Shown: positions 10,069-18,897, numbered from the stretch's first letter. The stretch is 46,742 nucleotides of DNA from Elusimicrobiota bacterium (GCA_003450735.1 DMEZ01000033.1:379-47120), one strand, 5' to 3'. Notes: a model not told the origin generated them from the sequence alone. Numbers and translations are program-made.

Positions 10069-10141
10069 TCCCCCGGGACTTTGGACCTAGGCCGGACAGG
10101 GGCCTTCCTCCCTGGGCTTGTGAAGCTTCGGAAGGTACACC

Positions 10142-10996
10142 ATGCCTATGAACCGCACGGGCCGAGGCTTCCTGACGGCGCTGCTGGCTCTCGCCTGCGC
10201 CCCGGCGCTCTTCGCCGGGGAACTGGAGCGCCTGCGCGTCTCGGCTGAGGATCTGAGCCTCAAGCTCCCTCTGGGAGCCTTCGCCGCGCCCGCCTTCACC
10301 GCCGCCCGGGTCCTCGACCCCGACGGAGACCTGGAGATCGAACCGCCGGCCGAGGCCCCTCCTCCGGTGGACGGGGAGCTCGAGGACGAGCGCGAGACCG
10401 AACCGTCCGAGCGAGATGCGCCCTACGACTCTTCCGCCGACACCGACGGCCTCAAGACCGCGGGGATGGAGTCCGTCATCGTCCAGGTCGGCGAGGTGCC
10501 GCAGGATCTGTTCGAGAAGGCCCGGGCGTATTACAACGCGAACCTCGACAGGATCGGCAACCGCAAGCATATCGGCATCATCGATTTCTCACGGCATTCC
10601 AGCCGGCCGCGCTTCTTCATCATCGACGTGAACGGCGGCCTGACGCGGGCCATGCGCGTGGCCCACGGCCGCGGCTCCGACCCGGACAACGACGGCTACG
10701 CCACGATCTTCAGCAACAAGCCGAACTCCCACGCGTCCTCGCTGGGCTTCTACCTCACGGGGGAGACCTACATCGGCAAGCACGGCAAGTCGATGCGCCT
10801 GCACGGGCTCTCTTCGACCAACTCCAACGCGCTCTCTCGCGCCGTGGTGATCCACGAGGCAACCTACGTCCGCGAGGCCAACGTGAAGGCGGGCCGCTCC
10901 TTCGGCTGTCCGGCCGTCGCCGCCAGCGAGATCGCCGGGGTCATCTCCTCTCTGCAGGGCGGCGCCCTCATCTACGCCGGTCTGGCGGGCCGCTAG
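10142..10996 (+). CDS. Secreted murein L,D-transpeptidase-like protein (YkuD_2 family)
   Basis: 284-residue exported protein. Signal peptide is residues ~1-25 (FLTALLALACAPALFAG), then an acidic Pro/Glu-rich linker to ~110, then a YkuD_2-type catalytic domain. Motifs are H221 in HGLSSTNSNALSRAVVIH, H238, and the nucleophile C256 in GRSFGCPAV. The family links or modifies peptidoglycan stem peptides at the meso-diaminopimelate position in the periplasm. GGAAGG at 10130-10135 lies 6 bases before the first ATG, which fixes the start over the ATG at 10148. The stop overlaps that of the convergent phosphoesterase by four bases. Confidence 0.85.
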   Translation: MPMNRTGRGFLTALLALACAPALFAGELERLRVSAEDLSLKLPLGAFAAPAFTAARVLDPDGDLEIEPPAEAPPPVDGELEDERETEPSERDAPYDSSADTDGLKTAGMESVIVQVGEVPQDLFEKARAYYNANLDRIGNRKHIGIIDFSRHSSRPRFFIIDVNGGLTRAMRVAHGRGSDPDNDGYATIFSNKPNSHASSLGFYLTGETYIGKHGKSMRLHGLSSTNSNALSRAVVIHEATYVREANVKAGRSFGCPAVAASEIAGVISSLQGGALIYAGLAGR

Positions 10997-11886
10997 ACCA
11001 GCTCGCGGGAGGCCTGCTCGGGGCACTCGGGGTCGAAGCGCACGAGGGCCAGCTCCGGCCCGTCGTGCGCGGCCGAGAGGGCGATGGAGCTTCCGATGCG
11101 GTCGCGCCAGGAGCCGGTCAGCCGGGCCGACTCGTGCACGTGCCCGTGCAGGGTGAGCCGCGGGACGCGGGCCTCGATGAACTTCCGGACCGCGATGCTC
11201 CCGACGTGGACGTCGAGGGGGACGTGCTCGACCTTCCGGCCGTCCAGATGGGCGCGGTCGAGCAGGCTCCCGTAGGGCGGGGTGTGGAACAGGAAGACCG
11301 CCCGGGAGAGGTCGCTCTCCCCCGCGAGCCTGGCGAGGTCCTCCTGGATGGTCGCGAAGCGGATTTCCTGCTCGTCCGCCGGCACGGTCCGCCGCCCTTC
11401 CTCCGGGGACACGCAGCCCGGGTCGACGTAGCGGGAGACGTCGTAGCGCTCCCAGTCCTTGAGAAGGAACGGCGTCGGGGGCACGAAGGAGTAGCCGTAG
11501 ACCGCGTAGGGCCCCAGCTCCAGGCGGCGGTTGTGGGCGTACTCCCAGAGGCCGCGGCGCTCGCCCTCCAGCACGCCGGGCTCCTCGCGGCGCGGGTCGT
11601 CGTTGCCCAGGATGAGGAAGACCCGGGGGTAGTCCGCTCCCAGGTCGCTCTTGAGCTTGGCGAAGCCCGGGATGAGGAAGTCCCCGGTCGTGCCCTCGCG
11701 GCCGTCCAGTCGCGGCAAGCGAGGCTCCTGGACGGGGGGCGTCGAGCGTATCCCCAGCCGCCCGTGCGGGAGAAGATCTCCTCCCAGGAACAGGGCCGCG
11801 GGTTTCTCGGAGAGGACGGCCTTGGAGAGCTTCTCGTAGCGGTCGAGGCGGCCGTGCAGGTCGCAGGCGAACAGGCAGGCGGGCAT
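10993..11886 (-). CDS. Calcineurin-like metallophosphoesterase
   Basis: 297-residue cytoplasmic phosphoesterase with the full metal-binding set in order: CDLHG, FLGGDLLPHG, LILGNDD, FLFHTPP and LHGHVH. Substrate unknown. The ATG at 11886 is preferred over a GTG at 11907 because the protein then opens with the family's strand-1 pattern (PACLFACDLHG) and a TAGACT -10-like element sits 7 nt upstream. Between GGDLLPHG and DFLIPGFAKL the protein carries an extra Arg/Pro-rich stretch (LGIRSTPPVQEPRLPRLD) encoded by the 53-bp repeat at 11712-11764, apparently an in-frame insertion in a loop. The HNH gene ends 11 bases upstream. Confidence 0.85.
   Translation of the reverse strand: MPACLFACDLHGRLDRYEKLSKAVLSEKPAALFLGGDLLPHGRLGIRSTPPVQEPRLPRLDGREGTTGDFLIPGFAKLKSDLGADYPRVFLILGNDDPRREEPGVLEGERRGLWEYAHNRRLELGPYAVYGYSFVPPTPFLLKDWERYDVSRYVDPGCVSPEEGRRTVPADEQEIRFATIQEDLARLAGESDLSRAVFLFHTPPYGSLLDRAHLDGRKVEHVPLDVHVGSIAVRKFIEARVPRLTLHGHVHESARLTGSWRDRIGSSIALSAAHDGPELALVRFDPECPEQASRELV
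11712..11764. repeat. Dispersed 53-bp repeat, copy A (inside phosphoesterase gene)
   Basis: Shares with 12237-12289 the blocks GCGGCAAGCGA, GCTCCTGGACGGGGGG and TCCCCAGCCGCCCG in the same order and spacing; about 46 of 53 positions match by eye. The middle 11 bases differ most. The copy is in frame and translated within the phosphoesterase. Confidence 0.85.
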
Positions 11887-11893
11887 CCTGATG

Positions 11894-11899
11894 AGTCTA
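11894..11899 (-). promoter_or_regulatory. -10-like element (TAGACT) 7 nt before the start at 11886
   Basis: Minus-strand TAGACT overlaps the stop codon of the upstream HNH gene and sits 7 nt before the phosphoesterase ATG. No Shine-Dalgarno is present. It supports the ATG at 11886 and suggests a leaderless transcript. Confidence 0.35.
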
Positions 11900-13123
11900 C
11901 AACCCACTGAAGAGGGGATTCAAGGGAAGAGCTTCAGGTTCGAGGTTCGGGCCCTCAGGGCGGCGTCGCGCCGGTCGAGGGCTTCGCGTAGGCGGGAATA
12001 GGCGCCGGGCTTCCGCCTGATTATGGGCTCGGCATAGCAGCCGGATGTTCGATGGGTCGTCCGAGCGCCCGCCCAACGCCCATGGCACGATGTGGTCGAA
12101 CTCGAGCCAGGCGGTCTCGCCGCAGCGGATCCCTGTCGGGCCGATATAGGAGCACGCGCCCTCATCCCGCCTCCAGACCGCGGCTTGCACCCATCGCGGG
12201 ACTCGTCGGGCCAGCCGCGAGGACGAAGCGCTTATAGCGGCAAGCGAAGCTCCTGGACGGGGGGAAGCTGGCGTGTCCCCAGCCGCCCGCGTCTTGGGAA
12301 CTCGCCGCTTTCGGCAGGCTGGCATCTCGGCTTTCACAAGCCTGCGCAATGCCTCCCCGATGATGTCCTCCATGCGGCCTTCGGGGAATTTGTGCCGCAG
12401 AAGGTCGCGCGCTTGCAGGAACAACTCATGCACCTTGACGCTTCCAGCGAAGGTGAAGAGCTTCCGGCCGTCTTCGACGCCTTCTTCATCCTCTGATGCC
12501 GGCATCGGCGGCGAGCTCTGCTGCGCTGACGCGCTCGATTCCGTCCCAAACGCAAGCGGGCCTGGTCCAGCCGTGCAAGTCCGACCAGGGAGCAATCCCA
12601 GCGACGGCTCATCGCCTGGGATGAGCGCGGATCGCGGCGCCTTGGCCGGAGGCAGGGCGCGGATACGGTCGCAAGGCTCGGGGGAGGGGGGGCGCAGGCG
12701 GGCGATCAGCTGTTCGAGTTCATGCTTGCGTCTGCCTCGCGCCTGGCCCAGCAGTTTTCGATGGTTCTCGGAGGTGAGGAACGGTTCGAGCATCGCGATG
12801 GCTGTCATGTGAAGCTCGCTTGCGCGCGGCATCCTGTATATCGAAGGGAAGCGGCTTGCCGCGCGCGCCGCCTTGATCCGCATGATGGCTTCGAACTCCG
12901 AATGGCCGAGGCCGCGCGTCAGGTAGGCGAATACGGAGGAGAAGCCGTATCTCGTGCAGACGTCCCTTCGGTCAAGTTCGGCAAGATGGATAAGGAACTC
13001 CGCAAGCAGAGTTCGCTCTTGTTTAGATAAGAGATCGACGTTTTTCCATAAGTCTTCATCCGGCAGGGTGCCGCAGCGCAGAATCTCATCTTCGATTTCA
13101 TCCATGCCCATACCTGAAAGCAT
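11897..13123 (-). CDS. HNH endonuclease domain protein
   Basis: 408-residue protein. The N-terminal ~130 residues are helical and Leu/Arg-rich (LLAEFLIHLAELDRR; HSEFEAIMRIKAARA), of the DUF222-like kind often paired with HNH domains. A variable Ser/Pro/Ala-rich middle follows. The HNH nuclease is at ~315-385: RRDEGACSY, RCGETAWLEFDHIVPWALGG (D343-H344) and NIRLLCRAHNQ. Part of the variable linker (RAAGDTPASPRPGASLAA) is encoded by the 53-bp repeat at 12237-12289. Start choice is uncertain: ATGs at 13123, 13111 and 13105 lack a clear ribosome-binding site. Such proteins are common accessory genes; function is not established. Confidence 0.75.
   Translation of the reverse strand: MLSGMGMDEIEDEILRCGTLPDEDLWKNVDLLSKQERTLLAEFLIHLAELDRRDVCTRYGFSSVFAYLTRGLGHSEFEAIMRIKAARAASRFPSIYRMPRASELHMTAIAMLEPFLTSENHRKLLGQARGRRKHELEQLIARLRPPSPEPCDRIRALPPAKAPRSALIPGDEPSLGLLPGRTCTAGPGPLAFGTESSASAQQSSPPMPASEDEEGVEDGRKLFTFAGSVKVHELFLQARDLLRHKFPEGRMEDIIGEALRRLVKAEMPACRKRRVPKTRAAGDTPASPRPGASLAAISASSSRLARRVPRWVQAAVWRRDEGACSYIGPTGIRCGETAWLEFDHIVPWALGGRSDDPSNIRLLCRAHNQAEARRLFPPTRSPRPARRRPEGPNLEPEALPLNPLFSGL
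12237..12289. repeat. Dispersed 53-bp repeat, copy B (inside HNH gene)
   Basis: Second copy of the element at 11712-11764, same orientation, in frame within the HNH protein's variable linker just before the nuclease domain. The two copies are read in different reading frames relative to the repeat (PPVQEPRLP versus TPASPRPGA). Confidence 0.85.
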
Positions 13124-13207
13124 CGCGTCCAGTCAACCCACATGCGATCTTCGACTGACGCTCAGCTCCTCCACCCACAAGTACGGATATGGGCCCTAAA
13201 AAGTTCC

Positions 13208-13296
13208 CTAGTGCTTATCCGGTTTACTCCGAATTCCGCTCGGAGAGCGGAGACGTTCCTCAGTCGAGCTTTCGGAGCGAAGCGGATAAGCACTAG
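13208..13296. repeat. Nested 89-bp palindromic element
   Basis: Perfect 14-bp terminal inverted repeats (CTAGTGCTTATCCG at 13208-13221 and its complement at 13283-13296) enclose a second pair (CTCCGAA at 13227-13233; TTCGGAG at 13271-13277) and an inner hairpin CCGCTC-GGA-GAGCGG at 13236-13250. The layout would fold into a long branched stem. It looks like a small non-autonomous mobile or REP/BIME-like element; no transposase is nearby. Confidence 0.8.
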
Positions 13297-13745
13297 TTCC
13301 CTTTTGAAGAACCGTGTCCCAAGTGTTAGTTCCGTAAAATCTGTCATAGGGAATTCCGGAAATTCTGGCACACTCGAACCCCTGCGCAACGGGGGAGAAT
13401 CGCCGGTCAGCGGCAGCGTGACAAGGAAGTTTGGGATTCCTGAGGATATGGGCATGGTGTATCGTTCTGTGTCGGGAGCAAGCAAAAAAGAGTAGTGAAA
13501 TAAGGCGTTTTTTTGAAATCCACCTTGCCTGGGCAAGGTGTTTGAATGATTAGCTTTATAAAACAAGCATAATTTGAATCCAACCCGACATGGCGCTGTA
13601 TCGTATCGCCGCAAGAACCTGGCCGAAGCCAGCATGAAGATCCATCGTGCATGACTTATCGGTGTGATGGGGCATGAGGCAGGCATTGCAGATCTGTGGG
13701 CCGATAGACCCAAAAATCTTTGGGCCTAAAAACAGGGGAATCTTG

Positions 13746-13777
13746 CCGTTGGGCCCCGCCGGGGAACTGCCCAACGG
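13746..13777. promoter_or_regulatory. Perfect 9-bp dyad, operator-like, upstream of 13792
   Basis: CCGTTGGGC and GCCCAACGG, 14 bases apart, lie immediately upstream of a TATCCT -10-like element (13780-13785), so the dyad covers where a -35 region would be. No T-run follows, so a terminator is unlikely. It reads best as a regulator binding site; no cognate regulator can be named. Confidence 0.5.
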
Positions 13778-13779
13778 AT

Positions 13780-13785
13780 TATCCT
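13780..13785 (+). promoter_or_regulatory. -10-like element (TATCCT) 6 nt before the start at 13792
   Basis: TATCCT, then AATAGC, then ATG, with no Shine-Dalgarno. Consistent with a leaderless transcript for the secreted protein at 13792. Confidence 0.45.
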
Positions 13786-13791
13786 AATAGC

Positions 13792-14505
13792 ATGAAGACG
13801 AAGAAGACCGGGGCGGCCGCCAGGGCGCTAGTCCTCCTAGCGCTTTCCGCCGTCCCGGCTTGGGCGATGGACGTCCACCTCCCCCGGGTCGTCTCCCAGC
13901 CTGTCGTCGTCGTCCAGCCCGTCGCGGCCGCCATCGCCGCTTCCATGCGGGTGACCCCGGTGGTTTTGCCCCAGGTGCAGGCCCCGGCCTTGGCCGCCGC
14001 CGCCCTCTCGATCCAACCGGTCGTCCTCCCCAAGGTCGTTCCCGTCGCCCAGATCCAGGCCGTGGACGTGCAGCTGCAGCAGAACCCCGCCGCCGTACGG
14101 ATCGCCGCGGTGTTCGAGGCGGTCGCCGTGGCCCAGAACGCGGCCCCCGCCGACCAGGCCCGGGAGTACTCCAAGCTCTTCGAGAACACCGGCTCGGGCG
14201 GCTCCGCCGTGGACGCCCGCGGCGCCTCCGAGCAGGTCGACCCTGGCCTCGTCCAGGAGCGCCGCGCTTTCCGCAAGGAGCTCAAGCACGCCTCCCAGGG
14301 CGAGCCTCTCACCCAGGTTCAGGCGGATGCTCTCGCCAAGAAGGCGATGGAGATGGGCATCCCGATGCGCATCCACCCCAGCGATCTCGCCCCGACCAAC
14401 AACCACTGGAAGCGCGGCCCCCACATCCACATCGGGGACTTCCACATCCCGGTCGAGCCGGGCTACGTGCCGACCATCGTCGAAGGGTACATCCACCTCA
14501 ACTAA
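13792..14505 (+). CDS. Secreted protein: Val/Ala/Gln/Pro-rich leader and small His-rich C-terminal domain
   Basis: 237 residues. A signal peptide (KKTGAAARALVLLALSAVPAWA) is followed by ~110 residues of Val/Ala/Pro/Gln-rich low complexity (VVSQPVVVVQPVAAA; VVLPKVVPVAQIQAVDVQ). A segment REYSKLFENTGSGG comes next, then an ~80-residue C-terminal domain with RIHPSDLAP, NHWKRGPHIHIGDFHIPV and VEGYIHLN. The clustered histidines could bind metal, but I do not recognise the domain. The leader style recurs in the proteins at 30240 and 38603, and KLFEN resembles QVFEN in the former. The start at 13792 gives a proper signal peptide and sits 6 nt after a -10-like hexamer. Confidence 0.75.
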   Translation: MKTKKTGAAARALVLLALSAVPAWAMDVHLPRVVSQPVVVVQPVAAAIAASMRVTPVVLPQVQAPALAAAALSIQPVVLPKVVPVAQIQAVDVQLQQNPAAVRIAAVFEAVAVAQNAAPADQAREYSKLFENTGSGGSAVDARGASEQVDPGLVQERRAFRKELKHASQGEPLTQVQADALAKKAMEMGIPMRIHPSDLAPTNNHWKRGPHIHIGDFHIPVEPGYVPTIVEGYIHLN

Positions 14506-14527
14506 GGGGCCTCGACGCGCCCAAATC

Positions 14528-14536
14528 TGGTATCAT
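14528..14536 (+). promoter_or_regulatory. Extended -10-like element (TGGTATCAT) 11 nt before 14548
   Basis: TGN-TATCAT in the 42-base gap before the MBL gene, with no Shine-Dalgarno between it and the ATG. A transcript would have almost no leader. Confidence 0.45.
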
Positions 14537-14547
14537 GGGCGTCCCCT

Positions 14548-15387
14548 ATGCTGATACGATTTTGGGGCGCGCGCGGCAGCATCCCTGTCTGCGGGAAGGA
14601 CACCCTCCGCTACGGAGGGGACACGACCTGCGTGGAGATCCGCACCTCGGACGGCCAGGTCGTCGTCGTGGACGCGGGCACGGGCATCCGCCGGCTTGGG
14701 AAGAAACTCATCCGGGAGGGCCACAAAAGCTGCATCCTCCTTTTCACCCATGCCCACTGGGACCACGTCATGGGCTTCCCGTTCTTCTTGCCCGTCTACC
14801 ACAAGGATTTCCGCATCCGCACGATGGGCTGCCCCTTCGCCCAGCGGACCATCAAGGACGTCATCTCGAAGACCATGCAGCCGCCGAGCTTCCCCATCAA
14901 GTTCTCGGACATCTCGGCGCAGTTCCAGTACACCGACATCTGCGAGAGGCCTTTCCGCATCGGCTCCATGACCGTGGCGCCCATCCTGCTCAGCCACCCC
15001 AACCAGGGGATGGGCTACCGCTTCACGGAGAAGGGCCGCAGCTTCGTCTTCCTGACGGACAACGAGTTGGGCGTCGTCCACCCCGGCGGGCTGGCCATGA
15101 AGGACTACGTCCGCTTCTGCCGGGGCGCCGACCTGCTCGTGCACGACAGCGAGTACCTCGACGAGGAGTACCCCCGCCGCCGCGCCTGGGGGCATTCCAC
15201 CCTGTCCCAGGCCCTGCACCTCGCCCTGACCTCCGAGGTCAAGAGCTACGGGCTCTACCATCACAACCAGGACCGCACCGACCGGCAGGTGGACGCCATG
15301 GTGAGCGAGTGCCGGCGCCGCATCCGCAGGGAAGGCTCCAAGCTCCGCTGCTTCGCCGTCGCCCAGGACCAGGAAGTCCGCCTGTAG
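14548..15387 (+). CDS. MBL-fold metallohydrolase
   Basis: 279-residue cytoplasmic metallo-beta-lactamase-fold hydrolase. It opens with the subgroup signature RFWGARGSIP and GGDTTCVEIR; the metal site is H68-A-H70-W-D72-H73 in FTHAHWDH, with SHPN, LTDNE, HDSEY and a late histidine in WGHSTLSQ completing it. Proteins of this subgroup are often annotated as cyclic-nucleotide phosphodiesterase-like or occur with signalling domains; the substrate here is not determined. Four bases separate it from the ABC ATPase, so the three genes 14548-17208 probably form one unit. Confidence 0.85.
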   Translation: MLIRFWGARGSIPVCGKDTLRYGGDTTCVEIRTSDGQVVVVDAGTGIRRLGKKLIREGHKSCILLFTHAHWDHVMGFPFFLPVYHKDFRIRTMGCPFAQRTIKDVISKTMQPPSFPIKFSDISAQFQYTDICERPFRIGSMTVAPILLSHPNQGMGYRFTEKGRSFVFLTDNELGVVHPGGLAMKDYVRFCRGADLLVHDSEYLDEEYPRRRAWGHSTLSQALHLALTSEVKSYGLYHHNQDRTDRQVDAMVSECRRRIRREGSKLRCFAVAQDQEVRL

Positions 15388-15391
15388 GGCC

Positions 15392-16056
<665 letters not shown>

Positions 16057-16060
<4 letters not shown>

Positions 16061-17208
16061 AGTTCGTCCTGCTGCTGCTGGCCGCCCTCCTCCCTGCCGG
16101 CTCCCAGGCCGCCTCCATCGAGGCGTCGGGCTACGCGAAGAGCCTCCTGCGCAGCACGCGCTCGCCGCTCACGCGCTCGTACTATTGGTCCGACCTCAAC
16201 CGCGCCCGGCTCACCCTCGATGCGAAGGCGACCTTTGTGCGCGCCCACGTAGACTACGACAACGAGTGGCTGGCCGGCTCCTACCTGCGCTCGGCCGACT
16301 ACGCCCGCGTCGGCTTCGGCGACGCGCCGGCCTACTGGGACATGGAGCAGACCCTCTCCTCGGGCACCGACGTCTATTACCGCCACCGGCTCTACCGCGG
16401 CTGGGCCGAGCTGAGCTCGGGGGCTTCGGCTTTGCGCTTCGGGCGCCAGCGCATCGCCTGGGGCACGGGCAAGCTCTGGAACCCGACCGACTTCCTGAAC
16501 CCCTACTCGCCCACCGCCTTGGAGCGCGAGGAGCGCGCGGGGGTGGACGCGGCCTATCTTCGGCAGGGCCTCGGCCGCTTGGGCCAGGCGGAGGCGGTGT
16601 ATACCCTCGCCGACCGCTGGCCGCAGTCCGACCTGCTCGCCCGCCTGCGCGGCAACGCCTTCGGGACCGACGTCTCCGTGCTGGGCGGCAAAACCGCCTC
16701 CTCTACCGCCAGCTGGGCCGCGGGCGGGGACTTCGCCGCGGACGTTTTGGGCGGGAGCCTGCACGGGGAGGTCCTCTACTCCGACCTCAAGACGCGAACG
16801 CCCTTCTGGAAGGGCCTCATCGGTTACGACTACGACTTCGGCGCCGCGCCGGCCTTCAGGGCCCTCAAGGACCTGTGGCTGCTCGTCGAATACCACTGCA
16901 ACGGCCAGGGAGAGTCAAATCCCGCGCGCTACCAGCCCGCGGCCCTGCTCTCAGGCCGGCAGGTGTCGCTCGCGCGAGACTATCTGGGCTTCGGGCTGCG
17001 CAAGGAGCTCCACCCCCTGCTCAGGCTCGAGCTTTACGCCGTCGCCAACCTCGACGACGGCAGCAAGTTCCTCATGCCCTCCCTGGATTGGAACGCCCTG
17101 AGCGATCTGCACTTGAGCGCCGGCTGGCAGAGGTTCGGCGGGGGGCCGGCGAGCGAGTACGGCCGCCAGCCGAACACGGGATACTTCCAGGCCCAGCTCT
17201 TCTTCTAG
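16057..17208 (+). CDS. Outer-membrane beta-barrel protein
   Basis: 383 residues starting with TTG. Signal peptide is KFVLLLLAALLPAGSQA. The mature part alternates polar and aromatic residues in the beta-barrel manner (YYRHRLYRGWAELSSG; LRFGRQRIAWGTGKLWNP; LLVEYHCNG) and ends in phenylalanine (YFQAQLFF), the usual sorting signal for barrel assembly. GRQRIAWGTGKLWNPTDFLNP resembles DUF1302-like barrels found with ABC exporters. Four-base overlap with the ATPase gene suggests a shared export or lipid-transfer function (inference). Cargo unknown. Confidence 0.82.
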
Positions 17209-17263
17209 AGAATATGGACGAGCCGGGCGCTTAGGCGCTCAGGGGACTGCGGAGAGGGAAACG

Positions 17264-17422
17264 GCAGCCGCTCTCATCCTGCGCGACTCCGAACTGGAAC
17301 GCCTGCTGAGGCATCTGAAGCTCCCGGTCGATTTCCCCAAGACGGCTCCGCGCCCTGCGCGTAGGGCGGCGTTCGCCCGGACGCTGGATCTGCAAGGCTT
17401 CAGCCGGCACCGGACATGGTAA
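17264..17422 (+). pseudogene. Possible transposase C-terminal remnant
   Basis: The 369 bases between the barrel gene and 17578 hold no intact gene. One frame reads LILRDSELERLLRHLKL, then PVDFPKTAPRPARRAAFA, and stops at 17420-17422. The pattern (helix, then a HLxLPxDxPxTAPxR tail) recalls the C-terminus of transposase genes that end HLGLPT-PP-AP. No start codon, upstream domain or inverted repeats were found. The rest of the gap shows nothing I can support. Confidence 0.22.
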
Positions 17423-17577
17423 AGTATGCCTAATGGAACCCGGAAAGCTCGCGGTGCGCACGGCGGCAAGCCGTTCTCCTTTGCCGCAGTTTCGAGCCCG
17501 ACCCGGAGCTGCCCTTCGAGCCCGCGTCTCCGGGTTGTCCATCTCCGCCGGGCGGCGGACTATCGGGCCTTAAGCGC

Positions 17578-18897
17578 ATGACCTGGCTATGGATGCTGAT
17601 CGCCGCCGCCCTATCCGGAACGGCGTCGATGATGATGATGGGGCTCGCGGTCGAGCCCGACCCCGCGAGCGCATATATCCGTCCGGCCTCCTGGGCCCTG
17701 CTCGCGATGTTTGCGGCCGCGGCGTTCCTGCCCCCGCTCTTCTCCGCTTCGGCCTGGCTGCGCGGGAGGCGGGCGTCGGGCCGCTCGACTTCCGCGCTCG
17801 CCTACCCGACGTCCGTCCTGCTCTGGAACCTGCTCATCCTGGGCGTCCTGGCCTTCGTCGGCGGCTTGTATCGGCAGGCGTACCGCCAGCGGGGCGGCTG
17901 GACGGCGCGCCTGCTCCTGGCCGCGCGGGAGCGGCCCGGTCCTGACAAGCCCGCCGCGGGGGAAGTGAAGGACGAGCCTGCGGGCGCAGAGGCGCCTTCG
18001 GAAGAGGCGGCTTCCGCCGACGAGCGGGAGCTATTGCGCGAGGACGGGGCCTGGAGAGAGCGAGCCTACCCGAACAGCGGCTTCAAAGGCCCTCAGGCAA
18101 TGCCCATCCCTCCGATGCCCGCTCCTCCTGGGGGCGGCTTCTGCGGTCTGGTCTGCGCCTCGCAGATCATGACCGCCTTGGGCCTGGACTGCGACCGATT
18201 CGACGATGAACGGGACTGGAAGGACTCTTCGGGCGGGCGGGGGTTCTACGATCGGCTCGGGGTCGGTCGGTGCAGTCCGAAAGACGTCGGGCAATGGCTC
18301 TGCGATGAATCGAAGAAGTGCCCCAGGGAATGCCAGTGCCGCCGAGGCGAAGGCTCCCCGAGAAGGTTCGACGAAGAAGCGAGCTGCCGGGTCCTATCGA
18401 TGAAAGGGAGCCTCTCCGAAGACGATTTCTGCCGACCCGCCCCGTCGTCGGCCGGATGCTCGGCGCTGGGAAAGGTCTGCGGCGCCCAGACCCGCTGCCC
18501 CGGCGACGACGCGAACTGCTCGACCGAGACCTGGCAGCCGGCCCTGCAGGCCTTCTTCGAGGCCCACGGGCTGCGCACCGAGAGCGCCCGGACACTCTTC
18601 GACGAGAAGACGGGGCTGGTGCCGGATGACCGCTTCGAGGGATTGATGCGGCATGTCCGCTCAGGCAGGCCCGTCATCGTCCATGTGAAGGGACACTACC
18701 TGCTGGTCGTCGGCCACGACGACCGCAAGACGGAGCTGACCTTCACGGATTCCAGGGTCGCGAAGGCGGGGACGGTGGCCTACGCCGATTTTCGCCGCAC
18801 CGACAGTCCTTGGTGGGCTCGTTGGAAAGGCTGCGGCCCGGCCTGCCGCGAAGATATGGACGCTTGGGACGGGCGGTTCCTGGCGGTTTGGAGATAG
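17578..18897 (+). CDS. Membrane-anchored C39-like cysteine peptidase, Cys-rich
   Basis: 439 residues. About three N-terminal hydrophobic segments (residues 1-105) are followed by an Ala/Glu-rich linker and then a papain-like domain of the C39 type. Probable catalytic residues are C189 in GGGFCGLVCASQ, H373 in VIVHVKGHYLLVVGHDD and D391 in FTDSR. An insert of ~100 residues between them is rich in cysteine (CECQC-, CSALGKVCG-, TRCPGDDANCST-like), suggesting disulfides and an extracytoplasmic location. C39 family members cleave leader peptides, but many homologues process other substrates; none is encoded here. The start lacks a clear Shine-Dalgarno, so an internal ATG is possible. Confidence 0.7.
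   Translation: MTWLWMLIAAALSGTASMMMMGLAVEPDPASAYIRPASWALLAMFAAAAFLPPLFSASAWLRGRRASGRSTSALAYPTSVLLWNLLILGVLAFVGGLYRQAYRQRGGWTARLLLAARERPGPDKPAAGEVKDEPAGAEAPSEEAASADERELLREDGAWRERAYPNSGFKGPQAMPIPPMPAPPGGGFCGLVCASQIMTALGLDCDRFDDERDWKDSSGGRGFYDRLGVGRCSPKDVGQWLCDESKKCPRECQCRRGEGSPRRFDEEASCRVLSMKGSLSEDDFCRPAPSSAGCSALGKVCGAQTRCPGDDANCSTETWQPALQAFFEAHGLRTESARTLFDEKTGLVPDDRFEGLMRHVRSGRPVIVHVKGHYLLVVGHDDRKTELTFTDSRVAKAGTVAYADFRRTDSPWWARWKGCGPACREDMDAWDGRFLAVWR

Larger units (their letters stand above)
13124..13791. other. Low-GC intergenic region with palindromes, no convincing gene
   Basis: 668 bases between divergent genes, clearly richer in A/T than the rest. Open frames on both strands (such as 13162-13713 minus) show no signal peptide, motif or codon pattern and run through the palindromes, so I do not call them. 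It holds the nested palindrome 13208-13296, an AATTCCGGAAATT patch near 13352, a perfect 9-bp hairpin CACCTTGCC-TG-GGCAAGGTG at 13521-13540, a CCCAAA-AATC-TTTGGG hairpin at 13709-13724, and the dyad 13746-13777. It could be a REP-type repeat cluster or the remains of an insertion. Confidence 0.7.

Noticed and set aside
13196..13305. Similar LVLIRF peptides on both strands
   Set aside because: Produced by translating the two arms of the 14-bp inverted repeat, not evidence for related proteins.
13162..13713. 183-codon minus-strand frame in the intergenic region
   Set aside because: It reads through the palindromic element and hairpins, has no recognisable start signal, domain or codon bias, and the opposite strand is similarly open.
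14290..14505. Reading the C-terminal domain at 13792 as a polymorphic toxin
   Set aside because: The GPHIHI-type His cluster recalls some toxin tails, but there is no immunity gene, no toxin-delivery domain and no motif I can name.
17432..17573. Small ATG-initiated frame before the C39-like gene
   Set aside because: 47 codons of Arg/Ala/Pro-rich sequence with no Shine-Dalgarno, signal or motif; consistent with random GC-rich DNA.
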